Part shown: piece after piece, positions 7,965 through 16,110 of the stretch
Position numbering within the stretch: the stretch's first letter is position 1
Layout of the letters: every line of letters begins with the position of its first letter
Assembly (NCBI GenBank): GCA_021782295.1
Contig: JAJXVC010000015.1
Span: 1-16,641, forward strand
DNA: 16,641 nucleotides
Direction: 5' to 3'
From: a bacterium
GTDB taxonomy: Bacteria; Eremiobacterota; Eremiobacteria; Baltobacterales; Baltobacteraceae
Translations under genes and position numbers: made by a program
Notes under the pieces: generated by a model
Database searches by the model: none
The model's input: the letters and a program-made list of their open reading frames with translations, nothing else
What the model was told of the DNA's origin: nothing

Positions 7965-9314
7965 TTACATCAACGAGAGCGCTTCAACGCTGCGGCGCAT
8001 CGATCTATCCGGATCACCCGGCGAGCCGTTAACCAAGAACGCAAAAATGACCTCTCCGTGCCGACGCGTCCGCACGTATCCTTCAAGCGAAGATGCGTCG
8101 TCGAGATGCCCCGTCTTCGCGCGCACGCGACCGTCGGCGGGGCCGAAATCGATACCCTGTAACGTCCCGTCAAGATCGGCACGCGCCAAGAGCGGATCCA
8201 GATCGTATGCACCGGTACCCCGCGTTCGCAAGAGAATGGTCGCCAGCGTTCTCGCCGCGACGCGATCGCCGTGGCTCAATCCCGAGCCGTCGAGCAACTT
8301 CATTCCCGGCATCGGGACGTGCATGCGTCGGAGCAATGCCCGTTCGGCACGAACGCCGTCGGTGACGTTTGCACGCCCGTAGAGCCGCAGAGCGACCGCA
8401 CGCAGCAATTGTTCGGCATAATGATTATCCGACTGCACCAACATGTGTCGCTCGAGATCGCGTAACGGCGCCGAGCGATGGTTCCACCATACCGCGGCGG
8501 TGAGCGGCGCGCGGCGAACGAGCGTTTGCGTCCCCACGGAAATGCCCGCGCGCACCAGCGCCGCGCGCAAGACCGCGGCAGCGTGACGATTGGGATCACC
8601 GACGGGTACCGACTCGACGAGATTGCCGTCGACGGAGAGCGCAGAGGTCGGCGCTTGATAGGGGGCGCCGTCGTTCTCCGGGTTCCAGTGTGGGTTGATC
8701 TCCGCACCGAGGCTTGCACTCGGGTCGACCGCGATACGCGCAACACTCGTGACGCCCGCAGCGCGCAGCGCGCGCGCAGCATCCCGCAAATCGCTTGAAC
8801 GCAGGCTCGGGTCACCCGAGCCGACCGCCCAGAGCGTTCCGATCTTCGCGGTGCTGCGATAGCGCGCGCGCGCGACGAGGAGCGTTGGGAAACGAAAGTT
8901 TGGCCCGAGTACGCGCAACGCCGTCTCGGCAACGATGATTTTCTGCGCTGAAGCCGGTGCAGCGGTACTCTCGGCACGATCGGCAAAAAGCGTGTGTCCG
9001 CGTTCGTCGAGAACGAGGAGGCTATAGCGATGCGCTCCCTGCAGCGACGGCGCGAAGAGCCGCGCGATCTTGCGCGCAATCGCGGCACGCGCTGAGGCGC
9101 TCCACGGAACGAAACGCTCGGGAGGGTGAACGGGGATAGGCGTCGCGCGAGCGATGCTCAGCGGCGCGGACGGAGGCGCTTCGGGCTTGCGAAGCCCCGC
9201 AGAGACAAGAACGATCGAAGCGTACGCAGCAAAAAGCAGCGTCGCTACGATCGCTATGCGCTTACGGAGTTTCGAGAGCCGCGATTCGCTCGGTGATCTT
9301 CTTCTGCTCTTCAC
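7965..9314 (-). CDS. dacB: PBP4-type D-alanyl-D-alanine carboxypeptidase (peptidase S13)
   Basis: 449 residues. It has an N-terminal basic stretch and one hydrophobic segment (about 19-40, IAIVATLLFAAYASIVLVSAGL), so it is probably membrane-anchored with the enzyme outside the inner membrane. The three penicillin-binding motifs are in order: SAQK (122-125) within PASAQKI, SDN (295-297) within QSDNHYAEQLL, and KTG (400-402) within RAKTGHLDD. LDGSGLSHGDR (341-351) is also typical of S13. It should remove terminal D-Ala and possibly cleave cross-links in peptidoglycan. The only available initiation codon before the anchor is the GTG at 9314, which overlaps the end of the aminopeptidase gene by 53 bases, an unusually long overlap. 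It lies seven bases upstream of tldD. The protein is slightly shorter than E. coli PBP4. Confidence 0.95.
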   Translation of the reverse strand: MKSRRRSPSESRLSKLRKRIAIVATLLFAAYASIVLVSAGLRKPEAPPSAPLSIARATPIPVHPPERFVPWSASARAAIARKIARLFAPSLQGAHRYSLLVLDERGHTLFADRAESTAAPASAQKIIVAETALRVLGPNFRFPTLLVARARYRSTAKIGTLWAVGSGDPSLRSSDLRDAARALRAAGVTSVARIAVDPSASLGAEINPHWNPENDGAPYQAPTSALSVDGNLVESVPVGDPNRHAAAVLRAALVRAGISVGTQTLVRRAPLTAAVWWNHRSAPLRDLERHMLVQSDNHYAEQLLRAVALRLYGRANVTDGVRAERALLRRMHVPMPGMKLLDGSGLSHGDRVAARTLATILLRTRGTGAYDLDPLLARADLDGTLQGIDFGPADGRVRAKTGHLDDASSLEGYVRTRRHGEVIFAFLVNGSPGDPDRSMRRSVEALSLM

Positions 9315-11826
9315 GCAACCGGTCGATATCTTCGCGTAAATGCACCACCTGAGCGGGAACGCGTAGCCCGTCTCGGATCGTCATCGCAGCCTCGGCGGCA
9401 TCGCGACGCGCGCGTCCGTCGTGCGCGCTTCTTGCCAACCGATCGAGCGCACCGAGCGCGCGGGCATCGCCCAACCCCTCGAGCGTCGAGATAGCGGCGA
9501 GTTGCACCAAAAATGCTTCATCGTCGAGCAAGGCGACGAGCGCGTCGATCGCCGCGAGACGTTGTGTCTCGACGAGTTCGCCGGCCCGTCCGAGCGCAGC
9601 GACTGCCGCGCGCCGAAGCCCTTCATCGCGACCGAGCGCCGATGCAGCCAGGATCGCCGGAAAGGCCCGAGCGTCGGCAAGTTCTGCCAAGCCGCGCACT
9701 GCGCCGGCCTCGATCGTTCCATTCCAACTCTGCTGTTCGGAGAGCGCGACCAAGAGATCGAGCGCGCGTGGGTCGCGCGTCTTGCCGAGTGAATGCGCCG
9801 CCGCCGCGCACACGAGATACGAAGCATCCTCGCGCGAACGAACGATCAGCGCATCGGCGACGGAACTTTCGCGCCACACCCCAAGCGCATCGGCAACGGC
9901 GCGGCGCACCTTCGGATGCGCGTGCGCGAGCGCAGCGAGGAGGATATCGCGCGCCCAGGGAGCCCGGCTTGCGCCCAACATGCGCGCCGTTTCGGCGAGC
10001 ACTCCCCAGAACGGTTCGCGCTGAAAAGCCGCGGCGAGCGCGGCGCGTGCCGCACTTCCTTCGTCGCGCACGAGTTCGTCTGCGGCACGAATTCGCGCGA
10101 TCGGGTCCGGATCGGCGGCGAGAACATTCACCGCCGCACTCGCACCGAGCGCGAAGCGTACCTTGCCGAGAATCCCCGCGCCCGGATCGATGCGGATTAA
10201 CTGCGGTTCGCGCGGGCACGGAATAACGAAGCGCTCGTTCTGCCGCTCGACCTGCAACGTCAAACGCTGCTCGCCGCGGATCGGCTCGCTTCCCGCATCG
10301 CGGAGCAGCGTCGGCGGTACTTCCTCGCAGAGTCCGACCGCGAGATCGAACGGAAACGGTGGGTGATCGTCATCGATCTGCTGCTCTTGATCCACAGCAA
10401 TCGTTACTGCCGAGCGCTTCGCGTCCCACGACGCCGTAATCTTTACCTCGGGATGTCCGGCCTTCATTACCCAACGGTCGAAGAAGCCGCGCATGTTGCG
10501 CCCCGTGCTTTCTTCAATGGCGCGCACGAGATCGATCGTTTCCACATTTCGCTCTGCATTCTGCGCAACGTAATGACGAATCGAACGCCAGAAACGTGCC
10601 TCCCCGAGATCGCGCCGCAGAATGTGCAGCACCGTTGCACCTTTTTCGTAAAGGTGTCGATCGAATAGTTCGATCGGATCGCGAAAGCGATTGCAGACGA
10701 TCGGGCGACGATAGCGTGTCGCATCTTCGTCGAGATATCTCGAGAGGCAGCCGAGGTGATGATAGAGATATTCATCGTATCCGAGATCGCGCTCGAACCA
10801 GACGCCTTCGAAGAACGTCGCGAACCCTTCGTTCAACCACGCATGCGCCCAGTCGCGACATGTAAGGAGATCGCCGAACCATTGGTGCGCAAGCTCATGC
10901 GCGGCAAGAAAATCTGCCGAGTAATCGATCGCGGCGCGCTCGTCGTAAAGCACTCGTTCCGTCTGGGTTGTCGCCGACGTGTTTTCCATGCCGCCGAAAA
11001 TAAAGTCGCTCACGGCGATCTGCGAGTATCGTGCAAACGGATACGGCGTGCCGATGCGCTCTTCAAAAAGATCGATCATCGCCGGCGTTTTTCCGAATGC
11101 GCGGCGCGCATCGTCGGCGCGTCCCGGTAATGCATAAAGGAGGACGGGAACCTTCGCTGCTCCGGCGGTGCCGAGATCGATCTCATCGAACGGCCCGGCG
11201 ACCATCGTCATTAGGTACGTGCTATGTTTGGTCTCTTGCCGATAGCGAAAGAGGCTCTTCCCGCCTTCGTCGCGTCGCTCGACCAATTCACCGTTTGCAA
11301 GCGCGAAGAGCCCTGCATCGACGACGATCGTCGTTTCGGTCGGTTGTTTGGCGTGCGGATAATCGAGACAGGGAAACCAATAACGCGCGTTTTCGTCTTG
11401 GCTCTGCGTCCAACAATGCGCGACTTTCTGTGGGTACGCTGCGCTCGGGGCAATAAAAAAAAGTCCGGCGCGCGGACGCGTCGCGCGATAGACGACACTC
11501 ACCTCGCAGCGTTCGCCCGCCGCAAGCACCGGGTCAAATTCGATCTCTAAGCGACCGTCACGCGCGCGATAGATCTGCGGCCGGCCATTTTTCGTGACCG
11601 AACTCACCGCGAGATCGACTGCGTCGAATGCTAAGCGTTCGACGGGCTCGTCGAGCGCGCGCATGCGAGTGGTGCAGACACCGTCGAGTACCGCCTCTGC
11701 TAAACGCGGCTCGAGTGTGAGCAGGATCTCCTCAACTTCAACGGTTTTATCGGGACCATATCGATCGCGCGCTCCCGGCAAAGCAAAGGCACGGTGGGCG
11801 TCGTCGATACGCTGTGCGAAAGTCAT
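9262..11826 (-). CDS. M1-family metallo-aminopeptidase with C-terminal HEAT repeats
   Basis: 854 residues from the ATG at 11826, which overlaps the SDR stop as ATGA. The reading frame is open farther upstream, but that extension is Arg-rich antisense-like sequence inside the SDR gene and is not coding. The N-terminal beta domain (1-190) leads to the catalytic domain: GGMEN (278-282) is the exopeptidase motif, and HELAHQWFGD (310-319) with NEGFATFFE (332-340) supplies the zinc ligands His310, His314 and Glu333. From about 570 to 815 the sequence becomes Ala/Leu-rich helical pairs such as HPKVRRAVADALGVW and DEGLRRAAVAALGRAG, typical HEAT/PBS-lyase-like repeats. Residues 829-852 form a short coiled coil. 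No signal peptide is seen, so it is probably cytosolic. It should trim N-terminal residues from peptides, perhaps downstream of TldD/TldE in the same run. Confidence 0.95.
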   Translation of the reverse strand: MTFAQRIDDAHRAFALPGARDRYGPDKTVEVEEILLTLEPRLAEAVLDGVCTTRMRALDEPVERLAFDAVDLAVSSVTKNGRPQIYRARDGRLEIEFDPVLAAGERCEVSVVYRATRPRAGLFFIAPSAAYPQKVAHCWTQSQDENARYWFPCLDYPHAKQPTETTIVVDAGLFALANGELVERRDEGGKSLFRYRQETKHSTYLMTMVAGPFDEIDLGTAGAAKVPVLLYALPGRADDARRAFGKTPAMIDLFEERIGTPYPFARYSQIAVSDFIFGGMENTSATTQTERVLYDERAAIDYSADFLAAHELAHQWFGDLLTCRDWAHAWLNEGFATFFEGVWFERDLGYDEYLYHHLGCLSRYLDEDATRYRRPIVCNRFRDPIELFDRHLYEKGATVLHILRRDLGEARFWRSIRHYVAQNAERNVETIDLVRAIEESTGRNMRGFFDRWVMKAGHPEVKITASWDAKRSAVTIAVDQEQQIDDDHPPFPFDLAVGLCEEVPPTLLRDAGSEPIRGEQRLTLQVERQNERFVIPCPREPQLIRIDPGAGILGKVRFALGASAAVNVLAADPDPIARIRAADELVRDEGSAARAALAAAFQREPFWGVLAETARMLGASRAPWARDILLAALAHAHPKVRRAVADALGVWRESSVADALIVRSREDASYLVCAAAAHSLGKTRDPRALDLLVALSEQQSWNGTIEAGAVRGLAELADARAFPAILAASALGRDEGLRRAAVAALGRAGELVETQRLAAIDALVALLDDEAFLVQLAAISTLEGLGDARALGALDRLARSAHDGRARRDAAEAAMTIRDGLRVPAQVVHLREDIDRLREEQKKITERIAALETP

Positions 11827-12590
11827 CCCGGCATATTTCGCTCGTACGGCCCCTGGAGTCCCCCCGTTACCGGAAGAACGACGCCGGTGATGAAATCGCG
11901 CTCGGCGGCGACGAAGAAGCGCACCGCATCGAGCACGTCTTCGTAGGAACCCGTGCGGCCGACAGGATTGGCTGCCGTTCGCTTGCGCGCTTCCGCGCGC
12001 TCGAGCGACTTTTCGCGGATATCGCCGGGCTCGATCGCGTTGACGGTGATGCCGCTCGGTGCAACTTCGGCCGCAAGCGTACGAAGCAACGAGACGAGTG
12101 CGCTCTTCGCCGCCGCATGCAAGCCAAGTCCCGGCGCCGGAGCGCTCTGCGCGGAGCCGTTCATACCGAAGGCGACGATCCTTCCGAATCCTGCTTCGCG
12201 CATGGCCGGAAGGACGGCCCTCGCCGCAAGCCACGCGCTCCGCACGTTGCCGTCGAACATCGCGCGATACGCCGCTTCGTCGGAACGCTCGAGCGCTGCG
12301 AATTGCAGCGGCCCGACCGCGTGTACCAACGTATCGAATGGGCCGTGTTCGCGCACGCAGCGATCGAGTGCGCTGGCGATTTCGCTCGCATCGGCGAGAA
12401 AATCGATCTGGGTTGCACTCGCAATCGCCCCGACGGCGCGGATACGCGCGAGGGTTTCCTCCGGGGAACTCTCCCGCCAGGTGATCGCGACGCGTGCGAA
12501 GCCGTCGCCTGCGAGCCCCGCGGCGATTCCCGCTGCGAGCCCGGAGGCAGCTCCTGTGATGAGGACCGATCGTCCGTTAATTCGTTGCAC
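11823..12590 (-). CDS. Short-chain dehydrogenase/reductase-fold protein lacking the catalytic Ser and Tyr
   Basis: 255 residues. The nucleotide-binding motif TGAASGLAAGIA (12-23) and the end block FITGVVLPVTGGLQG place it in the classical SDR (FabG-like) family. HAVGP (90-94) stands where NNAG is usual. In the active site, GRIVAFGM (136-143) has Met143 where the catalytic Ser is expected, and the YxxxK motif reads HAAAK (158-162), so Tyr is His158 while Lys162 remains. It may bind a dinucleotide without classical reduction, or use His as an unusual acid. The GTG start overlaps the end of the RND gene by 14 bases, and the stop overlaps the aminopeptidase start as ATGA. The substrate is not predictable. 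The fold is certain; the catalytic status is inference. Confidence 0.88.
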   Translation of the reverse strand: MQRINGRSVLITGAASGLAAGIAAGLAGDGFARVAITWRESSPEETLARIRAVGAIASATQIDFLADASEIASALDRCVREHGPFDTLVHAVGPLQFAALERSDEAAYRAMFDGNVRSAWLAARAVLPAMREAGFGRIVAFGMNGSAQSAPAPGLGLHAAAKSALVSLLRTLAAEVAPSGITVNAIEPGDIREKSLERAEARKRTAANPVGRTGSYEDVLDAVRFFVAAERDFITGVVLPVTGGLQGPYERNMPG

Positions 12591-15500
12591 CTACCGGAGA
12601 GAGTTCGGCGCGCACCGCACGGCGATCCGCTCGCCGCTCGAGCGCACCCATCCACGTGTTATAGATCATCGGCACGAGAAAGAGCGTGAGCACGAGCGAG
12701 GAGAGGAGACCGCCGATGATCACTGTGCCCATGGCTTGGCGCCATTCCGCCCCTTCGGCGAATCCGAGTGCGAGGGGCAACATACCGAAGATCATCGCCG
12801 CCGTCGTCATAAGAATCGGGCGGAATCGCGTTGCAGCGGCTTCGAGTACCGCCTCACGTACGCGCATGCCGCGCTTGCAGAGCGTATTGGAATAATCGAC
12901 AAGGAGAATGCCGTTCTTCGCAACCAGCCCAAAGAGCATCACGATTCCGAGCATCGAAATAATATTGAGCGACTGACCGAGCTCGCCCGGGAGATGCCCC
13001 ATGAATGCGAGCAGAATCAACGCGCCGACGATGGCAACCGGAACCGAGAACATCACGATGAGCGGTTCGAGGAGATTGCCGTAGAGAATCACCATCAACA
13101 GATAGACGAGGCCGAACGAGGTCAGAAGGGCGATTCCCATATTTACCAGCGTTTCGGAAAGAAACTGCGTATCCCCCTGCGCCTTCAGGTGCACTCCGGG
13201 CGGCAAAAAGCCCGGTTCGTGCAATTTTTTCTCGAGCGGCGCGACGACCGCGCCGAGCGCGTAGCCCGGTAATATATCGCCCAAGACGTTGACGACGCGC
13301 TGGCGATCGTAGCGTTCGATCTTCGTCGGCGCTTTCTCCCAACGGAAGCGCGCGAGATCACCCAAGGGAATCAACGCGCCATCGGAGGCGCGCACCTTCA
13401 CGTTCTGGAGTTGCGCGAGCGTACTGCGATCGGCCTTCGGGAACTGCACGTAGACGTCGATGAGACCATTGGGAGTGCGCACGCGCGTTGCTACCGCGCC
13501 GGCGATTGCGATGCGCGCCGCTGCGGCGGCCGCGGCAGGCGAGACGCCGAGCAGTATCGCCTTCCCGCGTTCGATGGCGACCCGAAGTTCGGGCGCAGCG
13601 ACTTCGGCGGAGGTCTGTACGTTCACCGAACCCTTCGTCTCTCGCAAGACGTTCGCGATTTTTTCAGCGGCGGCATCGATCTCGTTGTCGGGGCCGAGTA
13701 CGGCATAGAATATCGGCTGTCCGCTCCCGCTGCCGGTATCCGCGCCGACCTGGAAGTCACCGCCCGGAGCCAGCGCAGCGAGTTTGCGAATCTTCGCGAC
13801 CGTTGCGTTGGTATTACCTCGGTCGGCAGCGTGCATGTTCGCATCGAGTTGCGCGTAATTTCCGCCGGTGAGCGAGCCCCAGCCCGAAGGCATACGCCCG
13901 ACCGTTGAACTTACCGACTTCACGCCGGGGAATTTCATAATCGCTCGTTCGATTGCATCGACGCCTTTCGCGGTAACACCGATCGGCGTGCCCGGCGTGT
14001 ATGCCAGCGTCATGCGGATGTGTCCAGTCTGTTCGGCGGGAACGAAATCGAAGTTAATCCCTCCCAGTGCCGTCATCGCCAGCGCAAGCACCGGCGGGAT
14101 AACGAGCGTCGCTACGGCTGTGGCACGATGCGAGCCGAGGGTCGAAATACCGCGCAACCACGGGCGTACGTGCACGCGTTGCCGCAAGAAGGCCGCAAAG
14201 CCGTAGGCGCCGAGCGTACCAAGCACGATGACGGCGTCAATGCCGATGGCGTTTTTCCCGTTACCGACCAACGAGAGGGCGTTGATCAGCAACACCGCGC
14301 AGACAAACGCAACGAAACGTCCGTGCCGCAGAGCGGCAGGCAGCAGTCGCGTACGATAGAGATCGAGCACCGAATTATAGCGATGCACGAACAAATTCAG
14401 CAATAAGAGTGCGAGCGCAAAGACGCCGAACACGTTGAGGATCGTCGCGCGAAGTAGCGCTCCGGCAGCGAACAGGACGACAGCGGCGACAAAGACCGAG
14501 AGATGCGCGCGCCGTGTATCGAGCGCAGCGAGCCAACGCGGCGGCTCTTTTTCGACTTTTTTGACGCTCCAGAACGCCGCCAGCATCGGCGTGAGCGTAA
14601 AGGAGACCAGCAGCGAAAAAAGCGTCGCAATGACGACGACTGCGGCATACTCTTTGAGATACGCCCCGACGATGCCCGGCAAGAACGCAATCGGTAAAAA
14701 GACGACGACATCGACCATCGTAATAGCGATCGCTGCGCCGCCGATCTCGGTGCGGCCATCGATAGCCGCGGCGTGGGAATCTTTCCCCATCGCCCGGTGA
14801 CGCGTGATGTTCTCCAGTACGACGATGGAGTCGTCGACGAGAATACCGATAATCAACGCCAACCCCATCATTGACATACTGTCGATGTGAAAACCGAACG
14901 CCTTCATCAGCACGAAGGTCGACAAGATGGAGGTTGGGATCGAGATCATCACCACCGCTGCGTTGCGCCACGCATGGAGAAAGAGCATCATCACGATCGC
15001 CGTCAGCACGACCCCTTCAAAGAGCGATTGCCAGACGCCGATCAAGGACTTTTGCGTAAAGTCGGCGGGGGCCTCGATTTCGTGAAAACTCACCTGCGGA
15101 AATTGCTTTTCGATTTCCTTGATATGCTCGCGAGCCACCTGCGTCGTCGTTATTTCATCGGCGCCGATTGCGCGCCCCAAACTTACGTAGAGGCGCGGCT
15201 GGCCGTTGTAATGCGAGATCATTCGCATTTCGACGTGCCCGTCATCGACGCTCGCGACATCGCCGACGCGAAGATTTTTATTGCTTGCACCGGGAATGAC
15301 AAGCGGAATACCGGCAATATCGCTCGCGCGGTCGATCCCCGAGCGAATGGAAACGGTCGCTTCGCGCGTGGGTTGTTCTAAGAGGCCGCCGGGGAGATTC
15401 GCGTTATTTCCGGAGACGGCGTTAAAGACATCACCGAGCGTTGCACCGAGTCCATCGAGTGCGGCCGGATTCGGCCGCACGTTGAATTGCCGCGTTGCGA

Positions 15501-16035
15501 GGCCATAGACGTCGACCGTTTGGACGTTGGGAATCTCTTGCAGCATCGGCTCGATCTGATTCGTGGTGAGATCCGCGAGTTGCATCGGCGAGAGCGTCGA
15601 GGAACTCAACGCGAGGTCGAGCAGCGGCTGCGAGGCGCCGTTCCGCTCGACCGAGGGTGGATTCATATCGGCGGGCATGTAGATACGCGCGGTATCGACG
15701 CGACGCTGAACGTCGATGGCGGCGATATCGAGATTGGTTCCGAGTCTGAAGCGCACTACGACGACGGCGCTCCCTTCCTGCGTCGTCGCCGTCACCCGAT
15801 CCATATTTTGGGTTCCGACGAGTTGATCTTCAATCGGTTTGACGACCAACTTTTCCATCGTCTGCGGTGAGGCACCGGGATATCCGGCGGCAACGATCAC
15901 CAACGGGTAATCGGTTCCCGGCGGATCCGCGCTGCGACCGATCTGGAAAAACGCGAAAATCCCGGCGACGGCGAGCGCAACGAAGATCGCCGCGGTGACC
16001 ATCGGCCGGGATATTGCAAAACGGGTCAGCCACAT
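12577..16035 (-). CDS. RND-family (HAE-1/AcrB-type) efflux transporter with extra membrane segments
   Basis: 1152 residues, about 100 longer than the usual 1020-1060. It starts MWLTRFAISRP with TM1, followed by the periplasmic porter loop. TM4 contains the proton-relay pair Asp401-Asp402 in GILVDDSIVVLEN, and TM10 has Lys1040 in GLVAKNGILLVDYSN, so proton-driven transport is expected. The enlarged region lies between TM6 (about 462-488) and the second porter loop, which begins FDFVPAEQTGHIRM (662-675). It holds hydrophobic segments near 511-527, 531-550, 573-590, 598-617 and 640-660, where one TM7 is normal. A start with AAGGAG nine bases upstream is clear. No membrane-fusion protein or TolC-type gene is adjacent in the window. 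Drug, metabolite or lipid could be the substrate; the DD/K pattern favours an HAE-type pump over a heavy-metal one. Confidence 0.95.
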   Translation of the reverse strand: MWLTRFAISRPMVTAAIFVALAVAGIFAFFQIGRSADPPGTDYPLVIVAAGYPGASPQTMEKLVVKPIEDQLVGTQNMDRVTATTQEGSAVVVVRFRLGTNLDIAAIDVQRRVDTARIYMPADMNPPSVERNGASQPLLDLALSSSTLSPMQLADLTTNQIEPMLQEIPNVQTVDVYGLATRQFNVRPNPAALDGLGATLGDVFNAVSGNNANLPGGLLEQPTREATVSIRSGIDRASDIAGIPLVIPGASNKNLRVGDVASVDDGHVEMRMISHYNGQPRLYVSLGRAIGADEITTTQVAREHIKEIEKQFPQVSFHEIEAPADFTQKSLIGVWQSLFEGVVLTAIVMMLFLHAWRNAAVVMISIPTSILSTFVLMKAFGFHIDSMSMMGLALIIGILVDDSIVVLENITRHRAMGKDSHAAAIDGRTEIGGAAIAITMVDVVVFLPIAFLPGIVGAYLKEYAAVVVIATLFSLLVSFTLTPMLAAFWSVKKVEKEPPRWLAALDTRRAHLSVFVAAVVLFAAGALLRATILNVFGVFALALLLLNLFVHRYNSVLDLYRTRLLPAALRHGRFVAFVCAVLLINALSLVGNGKNAIGIDAVIVLGTLGAYGFAAFLRQRVHVRPWLRGISTLGSHRATAVATLVIPPVLALAMTALGGINFDFVPAEQTGHIRMTLAYTPGTPIGVTAKGVDAIERAIMKFPGVKSVSSTVGRMPSGWGSLTGGNYAQLDANMHAADRGNTNATVAKIRKLAALAPGGDFQVGADTGSGSGQPIFYAVLGPDNEIDAAAEKIANVLRETKGSVNVQTSAEVAAPELRVAIERGKAILLGVSPAAAAAAARIAIAGAVATRVRTPNGLIDVYVQFPKADRSTLAQLQNVKVRASDGALIPLGDLARFRWEKAPTKIERYDRQRVVNVLGDILPGYALGAVVAPLEKKLHEPGFLPPGVHLKAQGDTQFLSETLVNMGIALLTSFGLVYLLMVILYGNLLEPLIVMFSVPVAIVGALILLAFMGHLPGELGQSLNIISMLGIVMLFGLVAKNGILLVDYSNTLCKRGMRVREAVLEAAATRFRPILMTTAAMIFGMLPLALGFAEGAEWRQAMGTVIIGGLLSSLVLTLFLVPMIYNTWMGALERRADRRAVRAELSPVGATN

Positions 16036-16044
16036 ACGCCTTCA

Positions 16045-16050
16045 CTCCTT
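16045..16050 (-). promoter_or_regulatory. Ribosome binding site of the RND transporter
   Basis: AAGGAG on the minus strand, nine bases before the ATG at 16035. It supports that start. The 75-base gap it sits in (16036-16110) is the largest one upstream of the seven-gene run and would be the natural place for a promoter, but no convincing -35/-10 pair is visible there. Confidence 0.7.
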
Positions 16051-16110
16051 GCCTGCACGGATGCGCCCAGGCGCTTCGCTGCGTACTACGCTGAAAGAAC
16101 CGGCGGAGTT

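Noticed and set aside
11827..12234. Upstream extension of the aminopeptidase frame, giving a 990-residue protein
   Set aside because: The added 136 residues are Arg/Ser/Gly-rich shadow sequence of the SDR gene on the same strand, and the ATG at 11826 forms an ATGA overlap with the SDR stop and begins normal M1 sequence.
11953..13272. Plus-strand open frame of 439 codons
   Set aside because: Antisense to the SDR and RND genes; composition is biased (Arg, Ser, Glu, His) and no motif or ribosome binding site supports it.
16061..16080. Short GCGC...GCGC hairpin in the gap before the RND gene
   Set aside because: A four-base stem with no T-run; too weak to call a terminator or regulatory element.
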